Assembly: GCA_024752435.1 (NCBI GenBank)
Contig: CP103032.1
Span: 1,426,001-1,490,000, forward strand
DNA from: Allantophomopsis cytisporea
Lineage: Eukaryota > Ascomycota > Leotiomycetes > Phacidiales > Phacidiaceae
DNA length: 64,000 bases
Direction: 5' to 3'
Position numbers and translations under genes: made by a program. A model generated the notes under the pieces. That model saw only the letters and a list, made by a program, of their open reading frames with translations, ran no database searches and was not told the DNA's origin. Positions 36,779 to 49,044 of the stretch are shown piece by piece. Within the stretch, counting starts at the first letter, position 1. Each line of letters starts with the position of its first letter.

Positions 36779-39037
36779 ATGCCTCCTGCGAATACCAGGA
36801 AACGTCCAGCGCCAGGAACCTCCCCAGTCGTGCAGAATCAGCCGATGCCCGCGCAGAATTTTCCACCGGCCCAGCTCTCCAACGATCAGTTTATGCGCTG
36901 GGGTCAGTCGCAGAACGGCAATTTCCCCGATGTGAATGGCTTTAACACCAATATCTACGGTACTGATCAAATGTCGCAAGCTCCATTTCAGCAGAACATT
37001 CCCGCGCCTTCCACCCAGCTCGCGAGAAGACCGATGAATCGCAGCCTCGTGGCTACCGGCTCGCGGCAGCCGTACGACGAGGGCGCGGATACGTGGGGTT
37101 CTTTTGGAAATGATGGCTTGGATATGCCAAATGGCGCTATGGAGGAGAATGATAATATCGAGCTTCTGGAGGAAAGAGCTGCCATTGCGAAGAGAGATGC
37201 GCAATCGAAGCGAAAGCAGATTCCTCCGTTTGTGCAGAAATTAAGCAGGTAAGCATGCGCCCATTCACGTCCACATTGTCTCAGTCGCTAAATATGTAAT
37301 TGTAGTTTCCTCGACGAATCGAAGAATACCGATCTCATCAGATGGTCAGACCGAGGTGATTCGTTCGTGGTACTCGATGAAGACGAATTTGCGAAAACCC
37401 TCATCCCCGAGCTATTCAAGCACAACAACTATGCGTCCTTTGTCCGACAGCTAAATATGTACGGCTTTCATAAACGCGTTGGGCTCTCAGACAATTCGAT
37501 GAAAGCAAGCGAACGAAAGAATAAGAGTCCGAGCGAATACTACAATATGTATTTCAAACGCGGTCATCCAAATCTTTTGTGGCTGATTAACAAGCCGAAG
37601 AGTGGCACTGCGGGCAAGAAGGGCAAGGGCGTAAGAGTGAAGAATGAAGATGGCGCTGACGGAGGCTCGGATGAGGATGTTGATGGAGTGGACGAAAGCT
37701 TTGGTCATGGTTATGGTCAAAACGCGATCCAGGGTGCACAGCGAGCTATTTCAGCAGCGCCAGAAGCTGGGCCTTTGCAACGTCGGGAAATGGCCATGGT
37801 ACGCGAGCAGTTGCAGGAGATTCAAAAACAGCAAAGCACAATCTCCAACGCTATTTCACGGCTACGAAAAGATCATAATCAACTTTACCAGCAAGCGGTT
37901 GCTTTCCAAACACTTCATGACCGCCATGAGTCATCAATCAATGCTATCCTCACCTTCCTGGCAACTGTCTATAACCGAAGTCTGGATGGTCAAGGTGGTC
38001 CAAATATGGCCCAGATGTTTGCGAACGGTATCCCACAACCACAAGAGGCACAACATGGCAGCGTGGTGGATATGAGTGATTTTCAGGGAAACAATCAGCA
38101 ACAGCCAGCACCAAGCTCCCCAAGTCCACACCGTGCCAAGCAACGTCTACTTATGGCTCCTCCAGTTTTAGGTCGACAGAATAGCAGATCTGCCACAGCT
38201 TCTCCGGGACATTCTGCAAGCGCAAGTCCTATGCCATCAGCCTACCAAGCCCAATCCACACCGGTGCCACAACAAACCCGTAATCCTATTGAAGAGCTTT
38301 TCGACATCTCCCCAACCGACACCCCACCCATAGGCGATCATTCATCCCCCCAACAACAAATCATGTCCATAATCAATAACACCAACGCCGCAGCGCCACG
38401 GCAAGCTGGCAGCAATGATCTAAACTTCCCAGATGTGCTCTCGCATTATGAGAATGCCAACGGCAACGCTCCCTTGACTAGCCAACAACGCGATTCGATG
38501 CTCTCTCAGATACTGAAAACCACCTCATCGCCCGGCGCCACTAGCGCAATCCTCTCGCCGACGCCTCCCCCAGCACCAAATCTTGATGCCATACGCTACA
38601 CGTCCGCCGAACTCGACAACCTCGCCCGAATGCAACAAGAACAAGACGCGAAACTGCACGAAGTCTCCTCTATCATCCAGCCGCTATCTCCCTCAGGGTC
38701 TATTCCAGGCCTTGATAACGGGACGTACTTCAACGACGCCAACATTGAATCCACAAACAATCTAGATCTCGACCAGTACCTAGATCCAGGCGCATACTAC
38801 GCCAACGGCGAGCTACCGCCAAACGACACTGACTTTAACTACGATTCTTTTGCGGACAATGGTATCACGGCTGGTATGACGGTTCCTGACGGAGGCTTCG
38901 ATTTCGATGGTACGGGCGTGGGCAATACGGATCTAGGCGTTGGACGTGTCGTTGAAGCGGAGAGCTCGGGTGCGCCGACGCCTACGGCTGTCGATGAGAA
39001 GGATGAGATACCTAGTAAGCGGCTTCGGACGGGCTAA
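36779..39037 (+). CDS. HSF1: Heat-shock transcription factor, HSF1 type
   Basis: Two exons, 36779-37248 and 37306-39037, give 733 aa. The 57-nt intron (GTAAGC...TGTAG) splits a Ser codon inside the DNA-binding domain. That domain spans about 148-255 with IPPFVQKLSSFLDESKN, IRWSDRGDSFVV, LFKHNNYASFVRQLNMYGFH and YFKRGHPNLLWLINK, all hallmarks of HSF winged helix-turn-helix domains. The recognition helix FVRQLNMYGFHKR is intact. A trimerisation coiled coil lies at about 315-383 (AMVREQLQEIQKQQSTISNA and following). The C-terminal half is Gln/Pro/Ser/Asn-rich and acidic, as expected for an activation region. It binds nGAAn repeats as a trimer in the nucleus and drives chaperone genes. The start at 36779 (MPPANTRKR) was chosen by comparison with typical fungal HSF1 starts; an in-frame ATG at 36767 (MQLRMPP) is an alternative. 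The intron position within the domain is typical of filamentous fungi. Confidence 0.95.
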
Positions 39038-40023
39038 TGCGTGAATTGCACAAAATCGATGGGTTATGTGTGGGTGCACGGCGGCTTTTTGATGGTGGAG
39101 TTCACAATTCGTGGCGGCCTTTTTGAGATATCTGCAGGAGTTTGAGTTGGAGTCGTCGCAGACGGAGTTCTGTGTAAGGTGATCATGTGCAGGACTGGAC
39201 TGGATTGGGCAGGGCGGGGGGAGTTGGGGGTTAGAATAACGGCTGTCGGATCTTATTTACGTTTTTTCTTCTTTCTTTTTACATTTTTCGCCCTCTTCTC
39301 CTCCTGCCGCTTTACGGTCTTTCTTCGTGATGGTGGGAGGGCGGGAGGGTTCACATTTAGATATCTTTACGTACATGTCATATTACGTCGTGTTAGGGTT
39401 TTCATCACGAGTCTGTGTTGCGAATGGGAATGCGGCAGCACTTACGGCCTTCTTTTTTGATAGGGGGATATGGAGAGAAGATGGGAAGAGAGCGGAGGGC
39501 ATAGATACCTGCATAAAACAAACGCACGACTGCATGCGTCCAAGCTTACTTGAGATGAGATTGTAAAGTCATTGCTAATGTGTGGTTCTTTGTAATATAG
39601 AAAATGTCTAAGGTATTTTCCGACCCGTAAATGTCGTGAGTTGGTATAGTATATACAAGCAGTGAAACCCACCGCCGTCCAGAAATGCAGCATAAAATAA
39701 AAATGCCTATCCAACGCCGCCCGACCCATCCCGCTGACTGTAAATGACTATACTCTCCGCTAACTGGCTGGTTCCATGGCTACTGATTCATTCATTTAAC
39801 CCCATCGGCAAACCAACTCCACACGTCATCCTCTCGCCGCCGACAAAATGTTCCTCGTCGCCCATAACCCCTGCACTCGGCTCGTTTCGATGATGGAGCC
39901 TACATATAACGCCTCAGCCTCAACCTCAACCTCTCACACTCATTCTCTTTTACTCAACTCTCAACTCCGGTCCGCCTCGCGCCATCTGACCATCTCCCAC
40001 GTAGATTCGGGCGCGGCTACCGA
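39038..40023. other. Intergenic between convergent genes
   Basis: This is the 3' flank of HSF1 and of the arylsulfotransferase gene. A T-rich tract (39258-39290) may be part of the HSF1 3' end. No gene or RNA was recognised; a plus-strand frame at 39848-40057 overlaps the minus-strand gene's end and has no motif. Confidence 0.5.
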
Positions 40024-41894
40024 CTACATAGGCGGCGTGCTAGCGCCCGTGACATAGGGAGGACTCACACTCGTGCTTGCGGCCGCCATCGCCGTAACGG
40101 TGTGCGCGTATCTCGCCTTGGCCATATCCCCGAACGCCTTCGGGTGGAAGGCGTATCCGTCGGCGTTGTTGCATTCAATGCTGTTGCATACGTAGCTCAA
40201 CTCTGAGCCGGGGCTGAATGTGCCTACCGGCTTGGAAGAGGCGAGGGAGACGCCGTGTTCGTCGAGCGCCTCGGCGATCACGTAAGCTGCTGTGCTGTTT
40301 AGGATGGCGAGGGATTCGAAGCCTGTTTTGGGGATTTGTGCTGCGATGGTCCATGGGCCGCTCGGGCTGTGGGCCACATGGATGTTCCAAGACTCGCATC
40401 TTGTGCAGCCGTTCCAGGACATGTAGACGCGGGTGTTGGGGGAGGTTATGTTTCGTTGCTCCGAGTGTGTTTGCGTTACGTTCACCATGTGCGTTGAATT
40501 GCCAACTGTGACATTCTGCAAGCTTTGGGTGTCGTATGTCACGTTGTGGTAGTGGGCAGAATAGGCGTAGACAGCTGGCAGATCGATGGGATTGCCTGTG
40601 AAGTTCGCTTTGTACACGCGGTATGATGGTGTGGCGGGGGATGAGAAGCGCGCGAAGAAAACAGGGTGTCCTTCGGGTGTATGCTCTGATACCCACGAAT
40701 AGGAGCCCCAGCCTGTGAATATGTTGCCGTTGTCGAGTATTTGCGTGTTACCTTGAGAGCGTGTGAGGAGATGCGATGGTGAGTCAATGCGTTTGATCAT
40801 CGTTGCTGTCATGGGCGTGGTATCATTGCGGAGGACCACGACCATGCTTACCGACTCGCTCATAGTCAGAGTGTAACCATCGTGGGCGTTGTTGAAAAAG
40901 GAGATGGTCATCGACGTGCTGTTGGAACTCACATACCGGACGTTGTGCTGGGAGCTGAAGTTGAAATTCGTGTTATCGAAAGTCGATGCTGCATTTCCAT
41001 AACCATTGAGCTTCCAGATGATGTTGCCCTTTGGTCCGACGCAGAAGATAGTGCTCGTGTGGCGAGATGATATGAGGTAGTTCCCTTCTGGCGTCTTGTC
41101 TACCGAATTGATGTGGAAGTAATCCCATGGCGACATTTGGTGAAGTCCGTTGCCAGAAACATCAATACTACCAGGAGCGACATAAGAATCCTCCGGTGGG
41201 ACGTGATCCAAAGAGTTCCATTCCCAAACGACTTCGCCAGTCGCAGTATTGACCTCTTGAGCAATGCCCTGCATCAGCCATCCCTGACCACTCTTCACTC
41301 CAAACTTCGTCAGATCGTATTGTACCGGCTCATACAAAGTCATTAGAACGGTTTCTCCACCTGGCATTACATTGAACTCGTGTTGATCGTTTGCTGTCCT
41401 TCCGTTCCCCGACTTAACACTTTGAACCATGTTATAGCTACTATCCATCACAATTCCAGTTCCTCGGACGAAACCTGCCATTTGCTGTCCAGATACATAG
41501 CATAGATGATTTGGTTTCCCTTGAAATTCGCAAGGATGAAAGTCGTGTGCATTTGCTCCGCCACTGGTTCCAAACCCGCTCCATACTAAGTTGCCTTTGT
41601 AGTCATATATATAAGGTCCTGTTTGAGCTGCTTTGTATGGTGCAATGAAGATATATCCAGGAGTGACATGCTTTTCTCTGAATAAGGAAAACTCCCACGC
41701 CGGTGCCTCGATATCGGGCCTCTGTAAACAGTCAGTAATGCTTCGATGGCCAGATGAGACAGCGAGATACATACAGAATAGAATTTTGAAAGAGGGTCTG
41801 TTATATTATCCGCAAAACATGGTGCAATAAAGGCGGCGACAGCAAGCAACGAGCTCACTGTGCTCACTGAGCTCTGGCTGAGAAAGGAAAACAT
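40024..41894 (-). CDS. Secreted arylsulfotransferase (ASST)-family protein
   Basis: Two exons on the minus strand, 41894-41775 and 41721-40024, give 605 aa. The intron is 53 nt (GTATGT, ACTGAC, TTACAG) and joins KFYS to RPDIEAPAWEF. The N-terminus is a signal peptide (MFSFLSQSSVSTVSSLLAVA plus AFIAPCFA). Recognisable family segments include YDYKGNLVWSGFG, HDFHPCEFQGKPNHLCYVSG, QHEFNVMPGGETVLMT, WEWNSLDHVPPEDSYV, YFHINSVDKTPEGNYLISSR, GNIIWKLNGYGN and NILDNGN-like repeats. These fit a six-bladed propeller as in Arylsulfotran_2 (PF14269) proteins. In bacteria ASST moves sulfate between phenols. In fungi the family is widespread, secreted and of unproven activity, so the reaction is inference. 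Many N-x-S/T sites support secretion. The C-terminus carries CNSIECNNADGYAF and a Ser/Ala/Thr-rich tail. The start at 41894 is the first ATG of the frame. Confidence 0.88.
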
Positions 41895-44800
41895 TGATGA
41901 CAAGGGAAAGAATAGAGAACGGTGAACGAAAAAAATAGACAGCGAGTGAAAATGTCCTCAACGACAAGCAGGTTCAAGATAGTATATCAAACCTGACCAT
42001 GCTACTTTCCAGTGATGACGAGGGGCTTGGCTATTATTAAGAGCCATCGATGTGATATTACCCACTAAGATCAAAGACGGGTTTACCCACTGGTAGAAAC
42101 ATTGTTAAAGCTAGCAGGTGTCATCGTCAGGGTATTCATTGATGTCTGGTGATGATTTTTCATAAAGATAGCATTTTACCTGCCAAGTTGAGGCGTTTGA
42201 GGCCTGTCACTAAGCACCTTCAATGCTAGAGGAATGGTCTTTGTTGGTCAAATTTTCAAGGCTTGAAGCATGTATGCTTGAAGGATTGGCCGACTACATA
42301 CTCAGCCAGTTGAACCAGTCAATATCGGGGAAATTGTGAGCGATAGATTGGACGGGATTGGGTATTGTGGACGGTAGTGGCTGTGGAGATGGAGACTCGT
42401 AGTGGAGTTTCTGTCGTGAAACTAGCTATCCCCTCGACTAAATCCATGTCTGCACCATCAATTGCCTATGCATGGGATGACTTAAGATTGTCCGATTTGG
42501 GGGACTACAAGCCTTATGGGATATCAGTCCAGGCTTTTGAACCACTCTTTTTCCATTGACATTCCATGAGCCGATGCTCATAGAACATGTTGAGAGGCAG
42601 TACTCCGTGCTGTGGACCTCTTGAAGATCTGTCGATGTCATGGAAGGACGGGATTGGTTTCGCCGGAGCTGTTTTGATTTGTCCCAGAGAAATAGCATTC
42701 ATTGCTTGAGTTCAATGCAGCTAGGATTTGATACTGTTCATTCGTTTCTTCTCTCCAACTGTCAGTGGAGTTTTTATTTCCACATCTTCTTTCTTGTCTC
42801 GGTGTCTTATTGTCTGAACAATAACTTTGGTGAGTTTCACGCTAAATTCGAGAATAGGGAGCAAAGGAGAGTAGAGACAGGCTAAGACGCGCCACACTAG
42901 TAGCTAGAGTACCGACGCCACAACGGATGGGCTTGTTCAGCGGTATGAAGCTACGTAGAGCGACGACGCCGACTACGGCCAAAGATGTTTCGACGGATGC
43001 TGCCCTTCCAATTGGCAGGAGAGTTGAAGCAAAAGATATGGCTACAAGGAATCGTCTGTAACGGTAACCTCGGTTCACTGTACAGTTGTCATATGAAATG
43101 CTTATCGAAATAGTTGTCGCATTATTGGACAAGAACGGATAACGAACGGGGCAAGACCAAAACCATTCCGTTCGTTGAAATCATTGGTTATAACAATCTC
43201 TCTCTATTCAAGAAATGAAGAAGAATAAGAAGAGAAGCGTCCTCAGAGCAGATGTATGTACATACATCGTTGGCACCGGCCTTCCGATTTGTGGTTCCAT
43301 CGAATAAGGTGACGAGATTGGAAGTTGGCAAGTTATGCGTGTTTCAGGGATATCGACACACATCCCCAGTCCAGCCCGGGGAAAGGCGGCCGCACTCCTC
43401 AAGTTGTTCCTCTCCTCCTCAGGTATTGTGGAGTGTGCGATCTTCACTCCGGCTCATATTTATTGCCTTTGTTGTCAACCATGAATAATGGATTTCTATG
43501 AATAAGTAGCGCTCATCAATTCGTAAAAGCATAATGAGTGAGGATGAAGATCCACCATCTAATTGTCATCTGCAAACACAAATCGTCAGACGACCTGATG
43601 GACTCCAGTATCTCTTGTTCACGGTACATACTCATCCGTACGCCAAGCCAATCCATCATTCCCAACTTCTACTATGGGCAGGGAAGATACCTTCCTTTCC
43701 CTCATCCCCTCATCCCCTCATCCTCTCATTCGCTACCTCGCAGCAAAGTCTGTACCTTACAGCGTACCTTGCCTTGTCCCACAGCACAATGTGCACACTG
43801 ACGCATGCCACACCATGTCGATGCTGGGTGTTTAGCTGCACGCCGGAACAGGCGATATATAAGTGCGAGATGCGGAAGGTGAGGCCATAAGAATGATGAT
43901 GGATAATGAGCGACTTGCACTCGACTGCCTCCCTCTGTCATGACCTTCCTCAGTGTCAAGAGCTTTTGCTGGCATCGTCGTCGGCGACGAGAAGAGATTA
44001 TCGGCACGACGAGCTGTTGGTGGGTGCTTATCCTGCGAGTTTGAGCTGGTACCTTGCTCACCTTCCTTTCGCATGGTGATAAGTCCGGAGCGAAAATTAG
44101 TCGAAGTACGAGGTAGCTTGATGATTCGAAGGAAAATTTGATCTTTGAGAAAATTGGTGGAGGCGTGTGACTATCGTAGACTTTGGGGTGCGCGGAAAAC
44201 AGTGTTGTGAAGAGCTCGAGGAGTGTTTTGTATTCATGAGACCATAAGATATCAAGATCCGGTAGATACAAGATACACCATCCAACACCCGGGAAGCCCT
44301 GGAGCAACATAGAATACACGGAAGGCTCAAGGCAAAATGTAAATCTGATTCATGATGGAAGAGGGTGCATTGCATGGCCGTGCCGGACAAAGGCATGTTG
44401 AACTCCCTATTATGTCTGCGCGTGCGTACAGACTGAATATCCATCCCATCCACCATGAAGCCCAGAACAGCACGTAAAATTACAGCGCACCTCAGCACTC
44501 AAAATGCATGCTACAGCTTACACCAACAAAAGGGACAGAACCATATCGCCACTACTCTCACGGCAATGCAGTCCAAATCCCCACGTGACACTAACCCTTA
44601 TGGCTTCCAATCACCCATACGCGCTTGAAGCAAAGCAGACATTCAGAAGAAACACCATTGCAGACAGATCTGAGTCGTGGATTAGACAAAATAAAGTTAT
44701 CGATCTAAACGCGGATCAACGTGCTTATGGGCGGGGTTTTAAATGGTGCAATAGCATCTAAGATCACAAATGTGCGACCGCGCTGTTCGAGCGAGGCTTG

Positions 44801-46953
44801 AGCACGCAATATTTGTGCAAAGCACGCTGGCGAGGCTGGGGACGACGAGACGTTCACGATGAGAACTACCAAAGTGTATATAATATCTCGAGATTGATGA
44901 TTCTTGTATGATTCTGAATTTATTCTTATATTTCTATTGGTCTTGATGGAATGGGTGCCATGGTGTAGAAAGGAGGCGATTTGGCTTGGATGTAGATGCT
45001 GCATGCAAGGTACTTCAGTTGCTTCTCAGATAGACACGATGCTTACAGAGCCAAGAAGATAACAGCCGTGATATCTACATACATTTGGAAGCAGATGCGC
45101 ATAGGAGGACTTTTCTCGTATACCGAGTGGAGAGGGTACTTCGGATTCTTCAACACTATCTACACCAGACAACCTTCCAGATTCTTGCTGCTGATTTTAC
45201 CGCCAACTGATGACCGTTCAAATCTCAAAGTGCTCTTAGTTCTATCTTACTACGATATACCGACGGTGGAGGTAAACGACTTCGTAGATTTTTGTTTCTT
45301 TGCACTTCTATCGCGACGTTGGAATGGCCGGTTGCTGTGTAAGTGCGGGGTGCAGGATGAGCAGTATTAAACGTGCTAGTATACTTCAATGGCCTGTACT
45401 TGAGGCATCATACCAATGAACCAGCGCCCTTCTTACTCCTGAAAAGCTGACTTCTATGTTTATTGACCTAAACAGTACAAAAGCTCTGAGCGCACGAGAA
45501 GTCGACGACTTTGATTACCAAGCCACACGTGGTGCCAGAGAACAAAACCTTCAAGTGATGGAAATAGGTGCTACAGGTATGTAAGACGTTATATCAGACT
45601 CCATCAATATCCTCTGAAAAGTGACGCTCTCTCTGATATCAACAGTGACCGACGGTGATTTTGTAAGCATTGAAGAGAATCTTTTACACTATCAGGAATA
45701 GAGCAGCATTTCAAACTGTGCAGAGCTGCCATCTATGAAGTCATTAGCGTAGATCATTCAGATAATTTGGGTTCTACATTGTATGCATATCAGATTTCAA
45801 GGAGGTTGTGCAATGGAAGGTCATGGTATCATACCTCTCAATACATGTCCACAATACATGTTAATACGATTGCAGCAGTATGTTTGAGCATACAAAATAT
45901 TCATAAGTGAAGCACTAGCATCAGACAATGACTGTCAAGGATACGAGGTTAGAGTTGACAACGGAATTTGTACTGCATTTTCGATGTTCAAGCTACGTTA
46001 GACAATATTTTTACATTCCACTAGTAAGAGAAACATCCTGTATTGAGGAAACGTTATGATTTTTTACTTACAGGTGTTTCGAGAATATTCGTCGATGGAT
46101 TCGAGGACTTCCACTGAGCCTTTGTGAGCGCTCGAATATGAGACAAGCTGTGATGAGCTTCATCACTTCAATATAATATCACATTATAAAGGACCATTTT
46201 CTCCCAGATCGTAAAACAGGAATCTCACTACTTCAATTATTCTTTCAAATGTTTCTGATAAGTTACCAAGCACTGGGATCCTACTAAGTTGAAGGAATCA
46301 CCAACATCCCCATACATCTCAACACGTGACAATCACAAGATCATTCTTCCGTTGCTCGTAATCAATGGCTTCACAGAAGAAAAAAACCTTGCAGCCAGCC
46401 ACAAGAATTTCAAATCTAACAAGCTTTCTGTGACATGCGCTATCTCAAAGTCTCAAGGTGAGGTATTGGCACAATCTGGCAGTTTCCGCCCTTACACTCC
46501 CACGTCCGCACCCACACTCCCGGGTTCGGATGCAAGCACACGCGCAAACAACAACCACCACAACCGCTTGCATTCAACACACTCATAAGAGCCCACGGAT
46601 TTGCCCCTCACATCCACAAACTTTCTTTCCATCTCGATCAACTCTCCCATCTCTTGGGTCTTTGTCTCACGACCCCTACACCCCCTTACTTCCGTGCATT
46701 CCTTGCGTCTTGACAACATCGTTTCAGACTTACCTCACTCGAAATCGTCGATGTCGCTGGTTTCACTATGCAGTTTATGTGAGTAACTCAGCTTGGCTTT
46801 GGGGACTGCGTAAATGATGGGGGCTTATGATGTAAGCTCCGCTTCGTTGAAGAGCGTATACCACAGCTGAGACTTGAGATATGACTATAAGATGTGTTGT
46901 CGACGCCTATTTGATAAAGTCTTACTGACTTGATTTTTCGGACGTTAAGGAAG
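41895..46953. other. 5 kb intergenic region
   Basis: No well-supported gene. Frames at 42842-43132 (-), 43534-43890 (+), 43726-44319 (-) and 44996-45370 (+) lack recognisable motifs and overlap others. A small spliced frame at 45456-45701 is listed separately as a weak candidate. Sequence at 45370-46280 is very AT-rich. The last 300 bases contain CT-rich sequence, probably promoter of the secreted protein at 46954. Confidence 0.5.
45456..45701 (+). CDS. Weak candidate small spliced gene
   Basis: Not recognised. An ATG at 45456 opens exon 45456-45576. A GTATGT donor and a CAACAG acceptor frame an intron of 69 nt, and exon 45646-45701 ends at TAG. The product is 58 aa, acidic (AREVDDFDYQATRGAREQN, then VTDGDFVSIEENLLHY). 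In favour: both splice sites are good and the frame continues cleanly across them. Against: the product is small, no homologue comes to mind and the setting is AT-rich. It could be the 3' end of a longer spliced gene, since the sequence before TACAAAAG also ends in an acceptor-like AAACAG, or chance. Confidence 0.2.
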
Positions 46954-47712
46954 ATGATTTTCTCACTTTTCACTCTGGCTTTGACCTTGGCTGTTGCTTC
47001 TCCAGTCAACGCTGCGGTCCTTCCTCGTGATACCTCTCTTGCTGAGTATCAATGTTCTCGTAAGTCAGATTATGGATAATGTCGCATAGCTTACTGACAT
47101 TTCGTAGTCACTCACTCTTGCAATTTGGCTGCCAAGAGTGTACGTATAACCCTTCTTTCAAGCTATACGTACTTTTCATAGGATCTTGCAACGTTGAGTA
47201 TTACGAGCAAGTTATTACGAAGCAGACACTTCAAAAAGGCTACGTGAAAGTTTACAAATGACCAATATATCTAACATCAAAACAGTGGTACTACTGCGCT
47301 GGCGAGCTCAACGACATCCAAAAATGGCTCTGCCTCTGCGAGTACTCAGAGCCAGCGTACGTCCCTCCTCCGCACCCCACCCCCATCCCCACCTTGCACA
47401 GCTAACATCACCAGCTGGACTAACTCCACAACAAACTGCTTCGCTTGTCTTGAGCCCATCGCCCCCATCTACAACGGACTCAGCAAGTACGTCTACAACG
47501 CTTCGGCAAACTACTGTAACACACCCTCCTTAAAAGCCCGCTTCTCCGACCTGGTCAACGCTGGCGCCGCAGGCACGGCTCAACACCAGAGTCCCATCTC
47601 GATCTGGAACTGCTTGTGGACCCAGCCCATTCCTGACAGTGCGCTGAGTGCACGTGCGGGATTTGCTGTTGATGGTATGGCGGCTGGTGATAAGCCGGCA
47701 TATAAGGAGTGA
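46954..47712 (+). CDS. Small secreted cysteine-rich protein
   Basis: Four exons, 46954-47059, 47108-47139, 47286-47356 and 47415-47712, give 168 aa. All junctions have GTAAGT or GTACGT donors and TAG/CAG acceptors, and phases are consistent. A clear signal peptide is present (MIFSLFTLALTLAVASPVNA). The mature part has nine cysteines (34, 40, 50, 62, 64, 78, 81, 104, 136), including CLC and CFAC pairs, and four Trp residues. I do not recognise a family. Small size, secretion and high cysteine content are features of fungal effectors or apoplastic proteins, but that role is inference. The third intron-exon region could be spliced differently: an additional TAG acceptor at 47181 would lead into a frame that stops, so the single 146-nt intron is preferred. 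The product ends GDKPAYKE. It lies in an accessory-looking spacer rather than among housekeeping genes. Confidence 0.72.
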
Positions 47713-49044
47713 TGGCAATTTTGGGGAGAGTGGAGCTCAAAGAGACGCACACTCATTCTTAGGGATGTGGTTTTGAAGTTTAGGTAGATTTGGTGGAGTT
47801 TGGAACTGGGACACATGGACGGATGTTTGGTGAGTTCAATGTGGTATTCGGTCTCTAGCTAGTATGAAGATCTTTTGGTGTGGTACTGTATCTGCCCAAT
47901 GTGCTCAAGTGAAATAACCATATTAATCTCTGAGACTGAAGCGCGAACTTGCATGGTTTCTCTTGATTGCTGTAGGTCTTAGAGCAAAACCCCAATACAA
48001 CAATATTGAATTATCTGCGAGCCACAGTCGATATGGATATACAGGCTATAGTATGACTCGACACTGTAAGGCTAGGATGATGTTACTTGGGTAGAGGTAA
48101 TAATACCCTGTCATGCACAGTTCATCGGACAATAGATAAACTTCTTCACAAACCAACGATATATCGTGTATTGACGTATATATTTGACACACATTACAGA
48201 CATTCACATAACGCCATGTAGTGACATATCTTCTCCAAAAGTGGAACAGTTCAGCAGCACATAGTTCTCTGAAATGCAGAGAAAGGCTCCGTTATTGTTC
48301 ATGGCATATCCTTGTAAAACAACGATGGAGAGAATAAAGTAGGTTTGGTCACTTAAGTAACATTTGCTAGACAATAAGCATTCATACACTATATATCAAT
48401 GTCTTCTCATATTATCATTTTCCTGGATATTAATTGCATTATCGCGTACACATAAAAGATGCAGAGCCCAGGGAATCCGCGTTCTACATATGATTCACTT
48501 TCCTTTTCGTGATTTTGTTTTTCTTCTTCACTTTTCTACTGGTTCTTTTCTTTTTTTCCGTTTCAGCTGTCTGCCTTCATTCAGCTGGCTGATAATTAAT
48601 TTATATCTTTCATAATCGCTGCCTCTAGAGATCCGATTCGTCTCGTCTCGTTTCTTGTTTTGTTTTTCTTTTTTGGAGTACAACAAGTAAAGAACCCGCC
48701 GATTTCTTCGTCCCTACTATTGATGCCACGAGCGCACGAATCCCACGCTGATTTAAGACTCGGAAGTAGCTGAAAGTATATATCGGAGCAATCAGCTCTC
48801 ATTAACCTTAAGCAGCAAGCCCTTGCATATTCCAAACCGTGTATTTTCAAAAGCATAAACTGTATCATCCCATCCCATCCGGCGCAGCTGAGCGCGAATA
48901 AGCCGCGAGAGGACGACCAATGATTGCTTAGCTGATCAAGAAGCTATTGATCCCGATTTCACATCACAAACCAAGCAAATAGTGTATCGAAAGAACCCAA
49001 AATCATAAAATTCATACATATTCATAAAAATAGTCTCATTAAAA
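47713..49044. other. Intergenic
   Basis: This contains the 3' flank of the small secreted protein gene and of the deubiquitinase gene (convergent). It is AT-rich with short frames only; nothing was recognised. Confidence 0.5.

Noticed and set aside
42842..43132. 96-codon minus-strand frame in the 5 kb spacer
   Set aside because: No motif, no splice-linked partner and no conserved composition; indistinguishable from chance.
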